Positions 36,199-44,556 are shown, counted from the stretch's first letter. The stretch is DNA of 64,000 bases from Flavobacterium subsaxonicum WB 4.1-42 = DSM 21790 (GCF_000422725.1 NZ_AUGP01000017.1:558001-622000), one strand, 5' to 3'. Program-made: numbers and translations. The notes: generated from the letters alone by a model not told the origin.

Positions 36199-37644
36199 TT
36201 ATGGTTTATTATATATTGGCACTCCAAAATAAAATTCAAGAATTTTAATTCGGAATATAAAATCGTATTTGGTTCGTAAAACTTCAGACTGTGAGTTAAC
36301 AAATAAAGTTTGCGCCTGGTTAAAGTCGAAAACATTTATTAAACCCACCTCATACCTTTCTTTGGCATAATTAAAAGAGCCTTCGCGGGCCTGCATGGTA
36401 ACTTTGGCGGCCTCGTAAGAGTTTAGAGCTCCCTGGGCGTCGGTATAAGCGGTATATACATTAGTTTCCAGTTCCAGCTCTGTTTGCTGCAACGTAAAGT
36501 TAGACCGTTCCAGTTCTATCTTGGCACGCTCTACCCCATTTCTTGCCGTAAAACCGTTAAGTATGGGCACGTTTAAAGACAAGCCGAACGAGTGTCCTTT
36601 ATTATCTGAAAACTGGTCGAAAATAGGTGCCCTCCTGCCCAGAATAGGCTGGTAGTTATTAGTAACCACCAACTGGTCGCTACCCTCTATATATCCTATA
36701 ACCGATGTAGGGTTAGCAACGTTAACCTGCGACCCAATAACCCTGTCAGAGTACGCAGCACGTGTTGTAAAGCTGTAGAACCCCTGTAGCCTTGGGTGGT
36801 AAACGCCTTTAGCAATCTTAACATCTTTTTCGGCTACAGCCACGTTGGCTTTAGCTACTTTTAATTCGGTACGCTGCTCCCTTGCTTTTTTGTAAATATC
36901 AGCAGCCTGTTGCAGTAAAACACCGCTATCGTCCGCCGGATAATCTTTATCGTCGGTATCAAAATCCTGAAAATTTTCCAGTTGCATTAACTGCGCCAGG
37001 CTAAGCTTAGATAATAAAAGCGCATTTTGGGCAGCAATAAATTTCTGATTATCGGTAGCAACGGTAGCCTTAACATCTAACAAATCGCCCTGTGGTACCA
37101 CACCGGCATCTACAAGTTGTTGTGTACGGTCCATTTGCTGGGTATCGTAAGCCAACTGTTGTTGCTGCACTTTTAGGTTTTCTTTATTAAAAAGTATTTG
37201 CAGATACGCATTGGCTACGTTAAGCGCTACATCTTCCTGCATTTTTACCAACTGGTATTGTGCCGATACCGATGCCAGCCTTGCCCTGCTCAGTCTGTTA
37301 ATATTCTGCAGGCCGTTGTAAATATCAATACCCATATTTAATCCTATAGAGGTAAACTGAGTAGTCTGGTTTTCGAGCAAACCGGTGGTTATGTTCTGGT
37401 TAAGACCAATATTCCAGGAGTGCGACCCCTGTGCGTTTAGCGTAGGCAAAAAAGCACCGCGGGCATCTTTAGTGCTTACGTTAGCTAAGCGTGCATCAAG
37501 GCCCGACAGCTTTATAGAAATATTGTTTTTAATTGCATAATCTACACACTCCTCCAATGTCCATTTTTTCTTGTCCTGGGCACGGATAGAGGTGCTAAAA
37601 AGCATTAAAACAATAATAAATGCAGCGTAAAATTTGTTATTCAT
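36199..37644 (-). CDS. TolC-family outer-membrane efflux protein
   Basis: Outer-membrane duct of 481 residues with a signal peptide (residues 1-22, ending IRAQ) and two TolC repeat halves of long coiled coils. The N-terminus WTLEECVDYAIKNNISIKL and the C-terminal ERYEVGLINVFDFNQAQT are family signatures. It is paired with the MacA-like adaptor directly downstream. The pump itself is not encoded here, so the pair may serve an ABC exporter located elsewhere (inference). A TAAATTTG element lies 26 nt upstream of the ATG. Confidence 0.92.
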   Translation of the reverse strand: MNNKFYAAFIIVLMLFSTSIRAQDKKKWTLEECVDYAIKNNISIKLSGLDARLANVSTKDARGAFLPTLNAQGSHSWNIGLNQNITTGLLENQTTQFTSIGLNMGIDIYNGLQNINRLSRARLASVSAQYQLVKMQEDVALNVANAYLQILFNKENLKVQQQQLAYDTQQMDRTQQLVDAGVVPQGDLLDVKATVATDNQKFIAAQNALLLSKLSLAQLMQLENFQDFDTDDKDYPADDSGVLLQQAADIYKKAREQRTELKVAKANVAVAEKDVKIAKGVYHPRLQGFYSFTTRAAYSDRVIGSQVNVANPTSVIGYIEGSDQLVVTNNYQPILGRRAPIFDQFSDNKGHSFGLSLNVPILNGFTARNGVERAKIELERSNFTLQQTELELETNVYTAYTDAQGALNSYEAAKVTMQAREGSFNYAKERYEVGLINVFDFNQAQTLFVNSQSEVLRTKYDFIFRIKILEFYFGVPIYNKP

Positions 37645-37669
37645 AAGCTATGATTACCCAAAAGGTTGA

Positions 37670-37677
37670 CAAATTTA
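37670..37677 (-). promoter_or_regulatory. Putative -7 element of the tolC-macA-tsaB operon
   Basis: TAAATTTG on the minus strand matches TAnnTTTG, about 26 nt before the tolC ATG. The upstream TTG half is not at the usual spacing. Confidence 0.45.
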
Positions 37678-37754
37678 TTAAATAATAACAACTCCCCCAT
37701 GGAGATTATCATTTCATTAGACTACCCTCTGATGTTTTTGTTACAAATAAACGT

Positions 37755-37762
37755 TAATTTTG
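37755..37762 (+). promoter_or_regulatory. Putative -7 element of the DUF4403 gene
   Basis: TAATTTTG matches TAnnTTTG, 25 nt before the ATG at 37788. A TTTG at 37737-37740 is only 14 nt upstream, shorter than usual. Confidence 0.45.
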
Positions 37763-37787
37763 CAAAATTATTTTCAATCACCTCTTT

Positions 37788-39179
37788 ATGAAACCCCAAC
37801 TGCTATCTGCGCTATTTTTAGCACTTTTGCTAACCGGCTGCTCAGCCACAAAACGTATTGATGCGTTAAAGCCCGAGCCCGGCAACACTACCGATGTTGT
37901 ATACCAGTCGTCTACATCATTCATCAACCTGCCCGTTACCATTGGCCTTGCTGATATTGAGACCCAGCTTAACAAGCTATTTACCGGCGTTATTTACGAA
38001 GATAAAGTATTGGAAGACGATAATATTGCCATGAAGGTTGTTAAAACGGCACCTATTAAATTTACCGAGCAAAATGGTAAATTACAATCTGTAGTGCCTA
38101 TAAAAATTATCGCGAATGTACGTTACGGCACATCTGCCCTGGGCATGGACCTGCACGATACCCGCGAGTTTAACCTTGATGGCGTTGTTACTTTTGTAAG
38201 TAAAGTGGGCCTTACCAACTGGAAAATGAATACCGATACCCAACTACAGTCACTGGAGTGGAAAGAAAGCCCTACAGTAACTATAGCCGGGCAAAAAGTT
38301 GCCATTACTTACCTGATAAACCCTGCTGTTAAACTATTTAAATCTAAAATAGAAGATAAGCTGGATGCTGCCATTATTAAATCGGTAGATTTTAAGCCAC
38401 AGGTTTTGGATGCTTTAGAAAAATTAAGTACTCCATTTTTAACCAGCGAGCAGTACGAAACGTGGTTTAAAATGGTTCCGGTAGAATTATATGTTACCGA
38501 TGCTGTACTTTCTAAAAAGCAAATTACCATGGAAATGGGACTTAAGTGCACCATGGAAACCACAGTTGGTCAGCAACCAAAATCTAACTTTAAGAAAGAG
38601 AATGTTACCCTTAAAGCGGTAAGTAAAATGCCGGAGAAAGTAAGCGCGGTTGTGGCAGCAGTCTCTACTTACGAGAGCGCTTCGCGTATTGTTACCAAGA
38701 ACTTTCAGGGTCAGGAATTTGGATCGGGAAAACGAAAAGTTACCGTTCAGAAAGTAGACATGTGGAGCAAAGACAGCAAAATGATTATTGCCCTGGATAT
38801 GACAGGCAGTATTAACGGAACAATTTACCTTTCTGGATATCCTAACTATAATGCCGTTACCAAAGAAATTTACTTTGACCAGATGGATTATGTGCTTAAC
38901 ACCAAAAGTGTACTGCTAAAAACCGCCAACTGGCTTGCCGAAGGCATCATCCTAAAAAAGATACAGGAAAGCTGCCGTTACTCAATAAAAGAAAATTTAG
39001 AAGAAGGCAAGAAAAACCTACAACCGTATTTAAACAACTATTCGCCTATGCCGGGAATATTTGTAAACGGCACTTTAGACGATTTTGTTTTTGATAAGCT
39101 CGAACTAACCAACAACGCTATCATAGCCTTTATAAAAGGATCGGGCAAGATAGACTTAAAGATAGATGGCATGAAGTAG
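37788..39179 (+). CDS. DUF4403-family lipoprotein
   Basis: A 463-residue lipoprotein. The signal ends in the lipobox LTGC, with the lipidated Cys at about residue 18. The rest is a beta-rich, repeated tube-like domain (FINLPVTIGLADIETQLNKLF near the start), characteristic of DUF4403, a Bacteroidota-rich family that may resemble lipid-binding TULIP folds (recall, uncertain). It is a single gene with a -7 element. Its stop codon is one base away from that of the convergent small CxxC protein. Confidence 0.85.
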   Translation: MKPQLLSALFLALLLTGCSATKRIDALKPEPGNTTDVVYQSSTSFINLPVTIGLADIETQLNKLFTGVIYEDKVLEDDNIAMKVVKTAPIKFTEQNGKLQSVVPIKIIANVRYGTSALGMDLHDTREFNLDGVVTFVSKVGLTNWKMNTDTQLQSLEWKESPTVTIAGQKVAITYLINPAVKLFKSKIEDKLDAAIIKSVDFKPQVLDALEKLSTPFLTSEQYETWFKMVPVELYVTDAVLSKKQITMEMGLKCTMETTVGQQPKSNFKKENVTLKAVSKMPEKVSAVVAAVSTYESASRIVTKNFQGQEFGSGKRKVTVQKVDMWSKDSKMIIALDMTGSINGTIYLSGYPNYNAVTKEIYFDQMDYVLNTKSVLLKTANWLAEGIILKKIQESCRYSIKENLEEGKKNLQPYLNNYSPMPGIFVNGTLDDFVFDKLELTNNAIIAFIKGSGKIDLKIDGMK

Positions 39180-39180
39180 G

Positions 39181-39417
39181 CTATGCAGCCTGCTTCTGCT
39201 TTTTTTGTTTCCGTAACCTGTAAATAGCGTAACCCAACAGGGCCGCCAACAGGTACGGAAATATCATTAAGTACACAATACCATCGTTAACCGACTCCGG
39301 TTTAATGCCCTGGTCGCTACTCTCTAAGGCTGCACGGCACATGGCACATTGTGCATTGGCTGTAGCCGAAAAAGCAAACAGTGCCATTACTGCTATTATT
39401 TTTTGAGAGGCTTTCAT
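39181..39417 (-). CDS. Small exported CxxC membrane protein in the oxidase-assembly cluster
   Basis: A 78-residue protein with a signal-like N-terminus (ending ANAQ), then CAMC at about residues 24-27, a short hydrophilic stretch, one membrane helix (about 47-67) and a basic C-terminal tail. The exposed CxxC next to SCO and DUF420 suggests copper or redox work in cytochrome oxidase maturation. That is inferred from context; I know of no characterised homologue. It starts 1 nt after the DUF420 stop. Confidence 0.75.
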   Translation of the reverse strand: MKASQKIIAVMALFAFSATANAQCAMCRAALESSDQGIKPESVNDGIVYLMIFPYLLAALLGYAIYRLRKQKKQKQAA

Positions 39418-39418
39418 A

Positions 39419-40009
39419 TTAATGATTGTAATAAGGAGAGATCATTAAATAAACAATTACACCTGTAACAGCAACATACATCCACATTGGGTAGGTAATA
39501 CGCGATATTTTTTTGTGCCTCTCAAAATTACCTGCAAGCCCCCGTACATAGGTAATAAGTACAAAGGGTATTATTATTACTGATAATGCAATGTGCGTAA
39601 GCAGTATAAAATAGTAAAGGAACCTTATAGGCCCAACTGCAATTTTTTCAGCCTCGTCTATTACCCCGTTATGATTAGTATCTCCAAAGGCAGTACTATC
39701 AGCCGTCATGTGGTAGGCCACATACATAACCAAAAAGCTAATAGAAAAAGCTATCGCTACCTTTACAAGGCGCTCGTGTAACACACGGTTACCCTTTTTA
39801 ATAGCCGAGACCGCCATAAACAATACTATAGCTGTAAGGCCATTTATTGTAGCATAAATAGGAGGTAGAAAAGAGAGTGGCTGCACATTAAAACCCAGTT
39901 TTCTTAAATTAACTCCAAATAGTGCTGCCACTGCAATAGGTATAATTATAGATACTGCAGTTATCCACTTGTTATATTTGGTTTCTGCGTTATTAATTGT
40001 ATTGTCCAT
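39419..40009 (-). CDS. DUF420 membrane protein (oxidase-assembly associated)
   Basis: A 196-residue inner-membrane protein with about five or six helices and conserved histidines near helix ends (VAYHMTADSTAFG, LLTHIALSV). DUF420 proteins, such as CtaM in Firmicutes, are linked to maturation of haem-copper oxidases. It overlaps the SCO stop codon by one base (TAATG), and the small CxxC protein follows 1 nt later. The role is assigned from family and neighbourhood. Confidence 0.87.
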   Translation of the reverse strand: MDNTINNAETKYNKWITAVSIIIPIAVAALFGVNLRKLGFNVQPLSFLPPIYATINGLTAIVLFMAVSAIKKGNRVLHERLVKVAIAFSISFLVMYVAYHMTADSTAFGDTNHNGVIDEAEKIAVGPIRFLYYFILLTHIALSVIIIPFVLITYVRGLAGNFERHKKISRITYPMWMYVAVTGVIVYLMISPYYNH

Positions 40010-40635
40010 TATTCTGCTAATAATTTTTTAATGTCTTCTTTAATTGCTTTTACACCGGCTTCTTCCAACCCGTCGTAATAGGTAATTGGGTTGCCATAAG
40101 CATCTTTACGGCTACGGATGTTACCATCTTTATCTACAAGTGCAAACTGACCCGAATGCTCAAAACCACCTGCCACTTTACTATTCTCTCCTGCATAAAG
40201 GTTAAACCCTTTTTGTGCAAGGTTAAACGTATATTCTTTATCTCCGGTTAAAAAATGCCAGTTATAATGTTTAGCACCTAATTCTTCTGCATGGGCTTTT
40301 AAAACCTGTGGCGTATCGTGCACGGGGTCTATAGTAATAGAGGCCAACCCGAATTGCGGGTTACCGTAATATTCGTCCTGAAGTTTAAGCATGCTTTGGT
40401 TCATGATCGGGCAAATAGACGGGCAGGTGCTAAAAAAAAACTCCACCACATATACTTTACCCAAATAATCTTTATCTGATATTTTTTTGCCATCCTGGTC
40501 GGTCAGCTCAAAATGCGGAACCGGGCCAATTTCTACCAAATCAGATTTTTGAAAGCGGGCCACAATTTTAGGCACAGCCCAAATGCCAAATATCAATACT
40601 ATAAAAGATATACCTATGTATGATTTATTTTTCAT
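40009..40635 (-). CDS. SCO-family copper chaperone
   Basis: Thioredoxin-fold protein of 208 residues that delivers copper or reduces thiols for the CuA site of cytochrome oxidase subunit II. It has an N-terminal membrane anchor (about residues 5-22), the copper motif CPSICP, and the partner histidine in GGFEHSGQFALVDKDG. The ATG at 40635 (MKNKSYIG) is 4 nt after the upstream stop. An in-frame TTG farther upstream would overlap that gene and adds no family sequence. It lies between a cysteine-less paralogue and DUF420. Confidence 0.92.
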   Translation of the reverse strand: MKNKSYIGISFIVLIFGIWAVPKIVARFQKSDLVEIGPVPHFELTDQDGKKISDKDYLGKVYVVEFFFSTCPSICPIMNQSMLKLQDEYYGNPQFGLASITIDPVHDTPQVLKAHAEELGAKHYNWHFLTGDKEYTFNLAQKGFNLYAGENSKVAGGFEHSGQFALVDKDGNIRSRKDAYGNPITYYDGLEEAGVKAIKEDIKKLLAE

Positions 40636-40639
40636 GTAA

Positions 40640-41302
40640 CTAAATTTCCCTTTTAACGCCTTTAGGCAGGTTTTTTCTGAGGGCAAGGCGGTATTCCCTC
40701 AAAACGATCTTTACATCATCTGTAAGCTCATTACTAAGCTCTGATGCAGAGAAAGCATTGTAGCTGTTCTTAAATTCGTCTTTACCGGTTTTAGATTGCC
40801 CGTTGCGCCCTCTAAGGTTACCGTCTTTATCTATAATAAAAATACTTGAATTACCGCCGCTGGCATCCATTGGCTCAGTAGCTTTTAAAGACGCATAAAA
40901 TGTTTTAATATCGGCAGGTTTTGCAAACAAAAACTTCCAGTTGCTAATATCGGCCATGGTTTTAAGTCCCAATGCTACCGATTTTACCTGATCTTCGGTA
41001 CCCTCGGGCACCAACATCACGATCTGGAAATCATTAAAGTCTTTGTATTTGGCATTAACCTTTTGGTTAATATTAAAGATGCTTTCTTCGCGGGCTTTTA
41101 TATTATTGCCTAAAAAGCCAATAATGGTTATTTTGCCTTTAAGTACAACTGCAGAAGAATCCAGGGTTTTACCCTCGGGCAGTTCTGCCAGTTGTTTATT
41201 AATTACCGGTAAAAAAAGTGAGTTATGCTTAACCAGCGAAAAATAAATATAGAGCATTAAGGGTAGCGCCAGAAGGCAAAGAAGAACTATTTTTTTTTTC
41301 AT
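40640..41302 (-). CDS. SCO-like thioredoxin-fold membrane protein lacking the CxxxC motif
   Basis: A 220-residue protein with an N-terminal membrane helix (about 4-24). It then follows the SCO/thioredoxin pattern: GKITIIGFLGNN where SCO has the cysteine pair, then SSIFIIDKDGNLRGRNG, as in SCO proteins. No CxxxC is present, so it cannot bind copper or do thiol chemistry in the usual way. It is the first gene of a small operon with true SCO, DUF420 and the CxxC protein, 38 nt after a terminator. It may be a structural partner in oxidase assembly (inference). Confidence 0.72.
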   Translation of the reverse strand: MKKKIVLLCLLALPLMLYIYFSLVKHNSLFLPVINKQLAELPEGKTLDSSAVVLKGKITIIGFLGNNIKAREESIFNINQKVNAKYKDFNDFQIVMLVPEGTEDQVKSVALGLKTMADISNWKFLFAKPADIKTFYASLKATEPMDASGGNSSIFIIDKDGNLRGRNGQSKTGKDEFKNSYNAFSASELSNELTDDVKIVLREYRLALRKNLPKGVKREI

Positions 41303-41327
41303 ACTGTGTGGTGAAAATGTACCGGTA

Positions 41328-41335
41328 CAAAATTA
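41328..41335 (-). promoter_or_regulatory. Putative -7 element of the SCO-like operon
   Basis: TAATTTTG on the minus strand, about 26 nt before the ATG at 41302, directly after the terminator hairpin. Confidence 0.4.
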
Positions 41336-41365
41336 AAAAAGGCGGTTGAAATAACCGCCTTTTTT
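41335..41365 (-). terminator. Terminator splitting the oxidase cluster
   Basis: AAAAAAGGCGGTT (41335-41347) pairs with AACCGCCTTTTTT (41353-41365). It lies after the subunit IV gene and before the SCO-like gene, so structural genes and assembly genes are probably separate transcripts. Confidence 0.85.
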
Positions 41366-41377
41366 ATGATATATGTT

Positions 41378-41740
41378 TTAGAAAATCCATTTATATTGGG
41401 ATTCATGAAACACATCAAAAATATAATTACCTTCTATAAGTAAGATGAACACTAAATAGATAATTAAGAACACTAATGGAGCAACTATCGACCATTTTAG
41501 GCTGCTTTTTTCGCCTTCAATGTGCATAAACGCCCACATAATATAATATGCTTTTACTACCGTAAGGATAATAAATAACCAGTTTAAAAGGTTTAAGCGG
41601 AAAAGGCTGTTTAAAAACAACGCATCCGGCTTAACTATACCAAAGATAACCTCTACTATAGTTATAACTGAAAGTATTCCGAAAACCGTCCAGATCCTTT
41701 TAAGATTTGATTCGTGATGACCGTGAGTATCGTGTGACAT
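41378..41740 (-). CDS. Cytochrome c oxidase subunit IV family protein
   Basis: A 120-residue inner-membrane protein with three hydrophobic helices after a His-rich N-terminus (SHDTHGHHES). The first helix region WTVFGILSVITIVEVIFG and LLNWLFIILTVVKAYYIMW follow the CyoD/CoxD pattern. It accompanies two subunit III genes and cyoE and lies 19 nt downstream of the larger subunit III. It is the last gene before a terminator. Confidence 0.88.
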   Translation of the reverse strand: MSHDTHGHHESNLKRIWTVFGILSVITIVEVIFGIVKPDALFLNSLFRLNLLNWLFIILTVVKAYYIMWAFMHIEGEKSSLKWSIVAPLVFLIIYLVFILLIEGNYIFDVFHESQYKWIF

Positions 41741-41759
41741 GTCTTTTTAAATTTATTGA

Positions 41760-42737
41760 TTAAACTAAGTAGAAGAATGTAAATACAAACACCCAAACTA
41801 AATCTACAAAGTGCCAGTAAAGTCCAACTTTTTCTACCATTTCGTAGCTCTTTCTTTTCTCGTAAGTTCCGTAAATTACATTAAGGAAAATAATGATGTT
41901 AATGATAACACCCGAGAATACGTGGAAACCGTGGAAACCGGTAATAAAGAAGAAGAAATCAGCAAATAGTTTGTGGCCATATTCATTGTGCTCAAGATTT
42001 GCACCTTTTACATATAAAGCACCACCTTTAATAGCCTCTAACGACTCTTCTCTGCTAAGTACGATTTTCTGTTTTTTAGCATTAATATGCTCAGTCCTGA
42101 TCAATACATCAGGATTTGCTTTTAAGCCTTCTGCAACTTCCTGCACAGTAAATTCCGGAAGTGCCGGAGCATCTTCAAACCAAATACCGTTAGCTCTTGT
42201 TTTATCAACTCTTGATGTAGGCAGGTGTGCAGCAAAATCCGCTACAGCAACTCTTTCGCCTTCTTTGTTAACAAATTGTAGTATAGCACCACCTTTAGTT
42301 TCTACAGCACCAAATTCACCACCAATAAAGTTTTTCCATTCCCAGGCCTGAGACCCAACAAATATAAAACCACCAACAATAGTTAGCGCCATGTAAACGG
42401 CCACTTTTGTTTTTTTAAGGTGATGACCTGCATCTACTGCAAGAACCATAGTAACCGATGAAAAGATTAGGATAAATGTCATTAAGGCCACGTAATACAT
42501 TGGTGCCTCTACACCATGCATAAACGGAAAGTGAGTAAACACCTCGTCGGCAATAGGCCATGTACCTATGAATTTAAATCTTGAGAAGCCATAAGCGGCA
42601 AGAAATCCTGAAAAGGTAAGAGCATCTGACATGATGAAAAACCACATCATTAATTTGCCATAGCTCGCACCCATAGGCTCGTTTCCGCCGTCCCATGTTT
42701 TGCCTGTAGTGGCTGTAGAAGTAACTGTCGCTGCCAT
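41760..42737 (-). CDS. Cytochrome c oxidase subunit III with a large loop insertion
   Basis: Haem-copper oxidase subunit III of 325 residues. Helices and signature are present: MMWFFIMSDALTFSGF near the N-terminus and ITGFHGFHVFSGV at about 265-277. A hydrophilic insertion of roughly 115 residues (about 137-255) separates two helices and is rich in charged residues. Such an insert is not found in mitochondrial subunit III. It follows a shorter subunit III paralogue by 46 nt and precedes subunit IV. Confidence 0.92.
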   Translation of the reverse strand: MAATVTSTATTGKTWDGGNEPMGASYGKLMMWFFIMSDALTFSGFLAAYGFSRFKFIGTWPIADEVFTHFPFMHGVEAPMYYVALMTFILIFSSVTMVLAVDAGHHLKKTKVAVYMALTIVGGFIFVGSQAWEWKNFIGGEFGAVETKGGAILQFVNKEGERVAVADFAAHLPTSRVDKTRANGIWFEDAPALPEFTVQEVAEGLKANPDVLIRTEHINAKKQKIVLSREESLEAIKGGALYVKGANLEHNEYGHKLFADFFFFITGFHGFHVFSGVIINIIIFLNVIYGTYEKRKSYEMVEKVGLYWHFVDLVWVFVFTFFYLV

Positions 42738-42783
42738 AAACGTTATTAGGTTAAAAAGTTTTCAAATTTACATTTTTTTTCTA

Positions 42784-43383
42784 TTAGTAGAAATAGAAAA
42801 ATAAAAACAAATATACCCATAAAATATCGAGAAAGTGCCAAAACATTGCACCCAACTCTATACCAAGGGTTTGAGAAGAATTGTATTTTTGTTTAAAATG
42901 ATTATAAATTACCACCAAAAGCACAATAAGCCCTGCAAATAGGTGGGCAATGTGCACAAGCGACACAATGTACAGAAACGATGTGGTAACCGTACTCTCC
43001 GGGCCGGTAAAATAATAGCCCGATGCCACTACCTGAGAGAACCCGTAAAACTGCGCCGCAACAAAGCCAATACCCAATGCAAGGGTAGCCATAAGCCACA
43101 TTGTTGCGCCGGAATGGTTGTTATTTTTAGCAGCATTTTTGGCCATGTGGAATGTAACACTACTCAACACTATTACAGCAGTGCTTATCATAAAAGCCTG
43201 CGGCAATACAAAATCGTTTAGCCAGTCTGGCCTGGAGGTACTAACCACATAGGCACTTGTTAAACCGGCAAACATCATAAACATACTTGCCATGGCAAAC
43301 CACAACAGCATCTTTTTAGATTTTGCGTTTCTTTCGCTATATTCTTCGGCAGTCATCCTTACCCCTACTTGTTCAAACTTCAT
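42784..43383 (-). CDS. Haem-copper oxidase subunit III (short form)
   Basis: A 199-residue five-helix protein of the CoxC/CyoC family, with KKMLLWFAMASMFMMFAGLTSAY at the first helix and VSLVHIAHLFAGL at the fourth. It is encoded 2 nt downstream of cyoE and 46 nt upstream of a longer subunit III with an insertion. A tandem pair is therefore present; which copy, or both, enters the final complex is not evident. Confidence 0.9.
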   Translation of the reverse strand: MKFEQVGVRMTAEEYSERNAKSKKMLLWFAMASMFMMFAGLTSAYVVSTSRPDWLNDFVLPQAFMISTAVIVLSSVTFHMAKNAAKNNNHSGATMWLMATLALGIGFVAAQFYGFSQVVASGYYFTGPESTVTTSFLYIVSLVHIAHLFAGLIVLLVVIYNHFKQKYNSSQTLGIELGAMFWHFLDILWVYLFLFFYFY

Positions 43384-43385
43384 AA

Positions 43386-44300
43386 TTACCTGATAAATTT
43401 ATCTAATACATATATTACCTGTAATAGCGAAATGTAAGACACGCTAACCAGCATAAGTTTTTTTGCAGTAACTGCATCCATTTTTTTATAAAGCTTAACC
43501 GCATATACCAGCATCCATATTCCTAACAGGAATACAATTACCGCAGATACTATACTAAGCTTAAGTTCGCCCGTATAACCGGTAGCCGGCAATAGCGATG
43601 CCAGAATAAGCCATGATGTATACAGTATAATTTGCAGTGCAGTCTTTTTATCTTTTTTACCCGTAGGCAGCATAAAAAAGCCTCCTTTTTTATAATCATC
43701 AAACAAAAACCAGCCAATAGCCCAAAAGTGCGGAAATTGCCAGAAAAATTGCACCAGGAAAAGTGTACCTGCCTCTATACCAAAATCGTTAGTGGCAGCT
43801 ACCCAGCCCAGCATAAAGGGTATGGCTCCGGGAAATGCACCCACAAATACAGCAAGTGGTGTAACTGTTTTAAGTGGCGTGTAAATACTGGTATATAAAA
43901 ATATAGAGATAGCACCAAACATTGCCGTTTTAGGATTGATACTATATAGTATACCAATACCGGCAATGGTAAGTACCGACCCAAGGATAAAGGCATTTCT
44001 AACCGATATTTTGCCAGTAGGCACAGGGCGGTTTTTTGTCCTGTCCATAAGGGCATCCAGGTCTTTTTCTATAATTTGATTAAACACATTAGATGCGCCT
44101 ACCATGCAGTAGCCGCCAATGGTTAGCATAATTAGCGTAGCCCAGTTAAATAGGTAATCGTCTGACACACCTAATAAATAGCCTGCTACCGAAGAGAATA
44201 CAACACTTATTGCGAGCCTTGCTTTAGTAATGGCTACAAAATCGGCAAAAAGCGAGCGGAGGGAAACCTCGTTGTCTGAAACGTTCAAAATAATCTTCAT
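43386..44300 (-). CDS. cyoE: Protoheme IX farnesyltransferase (haem O synthase)
   Basis: UbiA-family membrane prenyltransferase of 304 residues that adds the farnesyl chain to haem B. The first Asp-rich motif NQIIEKDLDALMDRTKNR and the second DDYKKGGFFMLP are clear, with about eight or nine helices. It heads the oxidase operon, directly before subunit III. A good promoter (TTTG, 17 nt, TATCTTTG) lies upstream. It supplies haem O, and via haem A synthase haem A, to the oxidase. Confidence 0.94.
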   Translation of the reverse strand: MKIILNVSDNEVSLRSLFADFVAITKARLAISVVFSSVAGYLLGVSDDYLFNWATLIMLTIGGYCMVGASNVFNQIIEKDLDALMDRTKNRPVPTGKISVRNAFILGSVLTIAGIGILYSINPKTAMFGAISIFLYTSIYTPLKTVTPLAVFVGAFPGAIPFMLGWVAATNDFGIEAGTLFLVQFFWQFPHFWAIGWFLFDDYKKGGFFMLPTGKKDKKTALQIILYTSWLILASLLPATGYTGELKLSIVSAVIVFLLGIWMLVYAVKLYKKMDAVTAKKLMLVSVSYISLLQVIYVLDKFIR

Positions 44301-44319
44301 TGGTTTTCAAAAACTGGCG

Positions 44320-44348
44320 CAAAGATAGGCCAAAAAGCTTACTATCAA
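44320..44348 (-). promoter_or_regulatory. Promoter of the cyoE-oxidase operon
   Basis: On the minus strand TTTG (44348-44345), a 17-nt spacer and TATCTTTG (44327-44320). It lies about 20 nt before the cyoE ATG. Confidence 0.6.
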
Positions 44349-44477
44349 AAGCATTTGGTATTTAAAAAAAGCCAGTTAAAAAATGTTCTTATTTTTTTTA
44401 CACTCCTTACGCAACCTTTTGGGGTTTCATACGTCTATTATATATAATACTTAAATAAAGGCCGTTTTATTTTTTAA

Positions 44478-44525
44478 TTGCTATGAAAAAGAAAAGCCCT
44501 TTACGAAATTTGCTATGAAAAAGAA
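44478..44525 (+). repeat. Direct repeat TTGCTATGAAAAAGAA, two copies
   Basis: The 16-nt sequence occurs at 44478-44493 and 44510-44525 (32-nt period). Each copy contains an ATG. The first opens an 11-codon frame (MKKKSPLRNLL), and the second copy runs into the terminator at 44527. The 334-nt gap between cyoE and the vanZ-like gene otherwise holds only the cyoE promoter and two hairpins. Confidence 0.6.
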
Positions 44526-44526
44526 G

Positions 44527-44556
44527 CCTTCCCCCAACAGGGAAGGTTTTTTGTTT
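44527..44556 (+). terminator. Strong plus-strand terminator with no annotated gene upstream
   Basis: CCTTCCC (44527-44533), loop CCAACA, GGGAAGG (44540-44546), then TTTTTTGTTTT. The T-run is on the plus strand only, while both flanking genes are on the minus strand. This implies a short unannotated plus-strand transcript. Confidence 0.75.
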
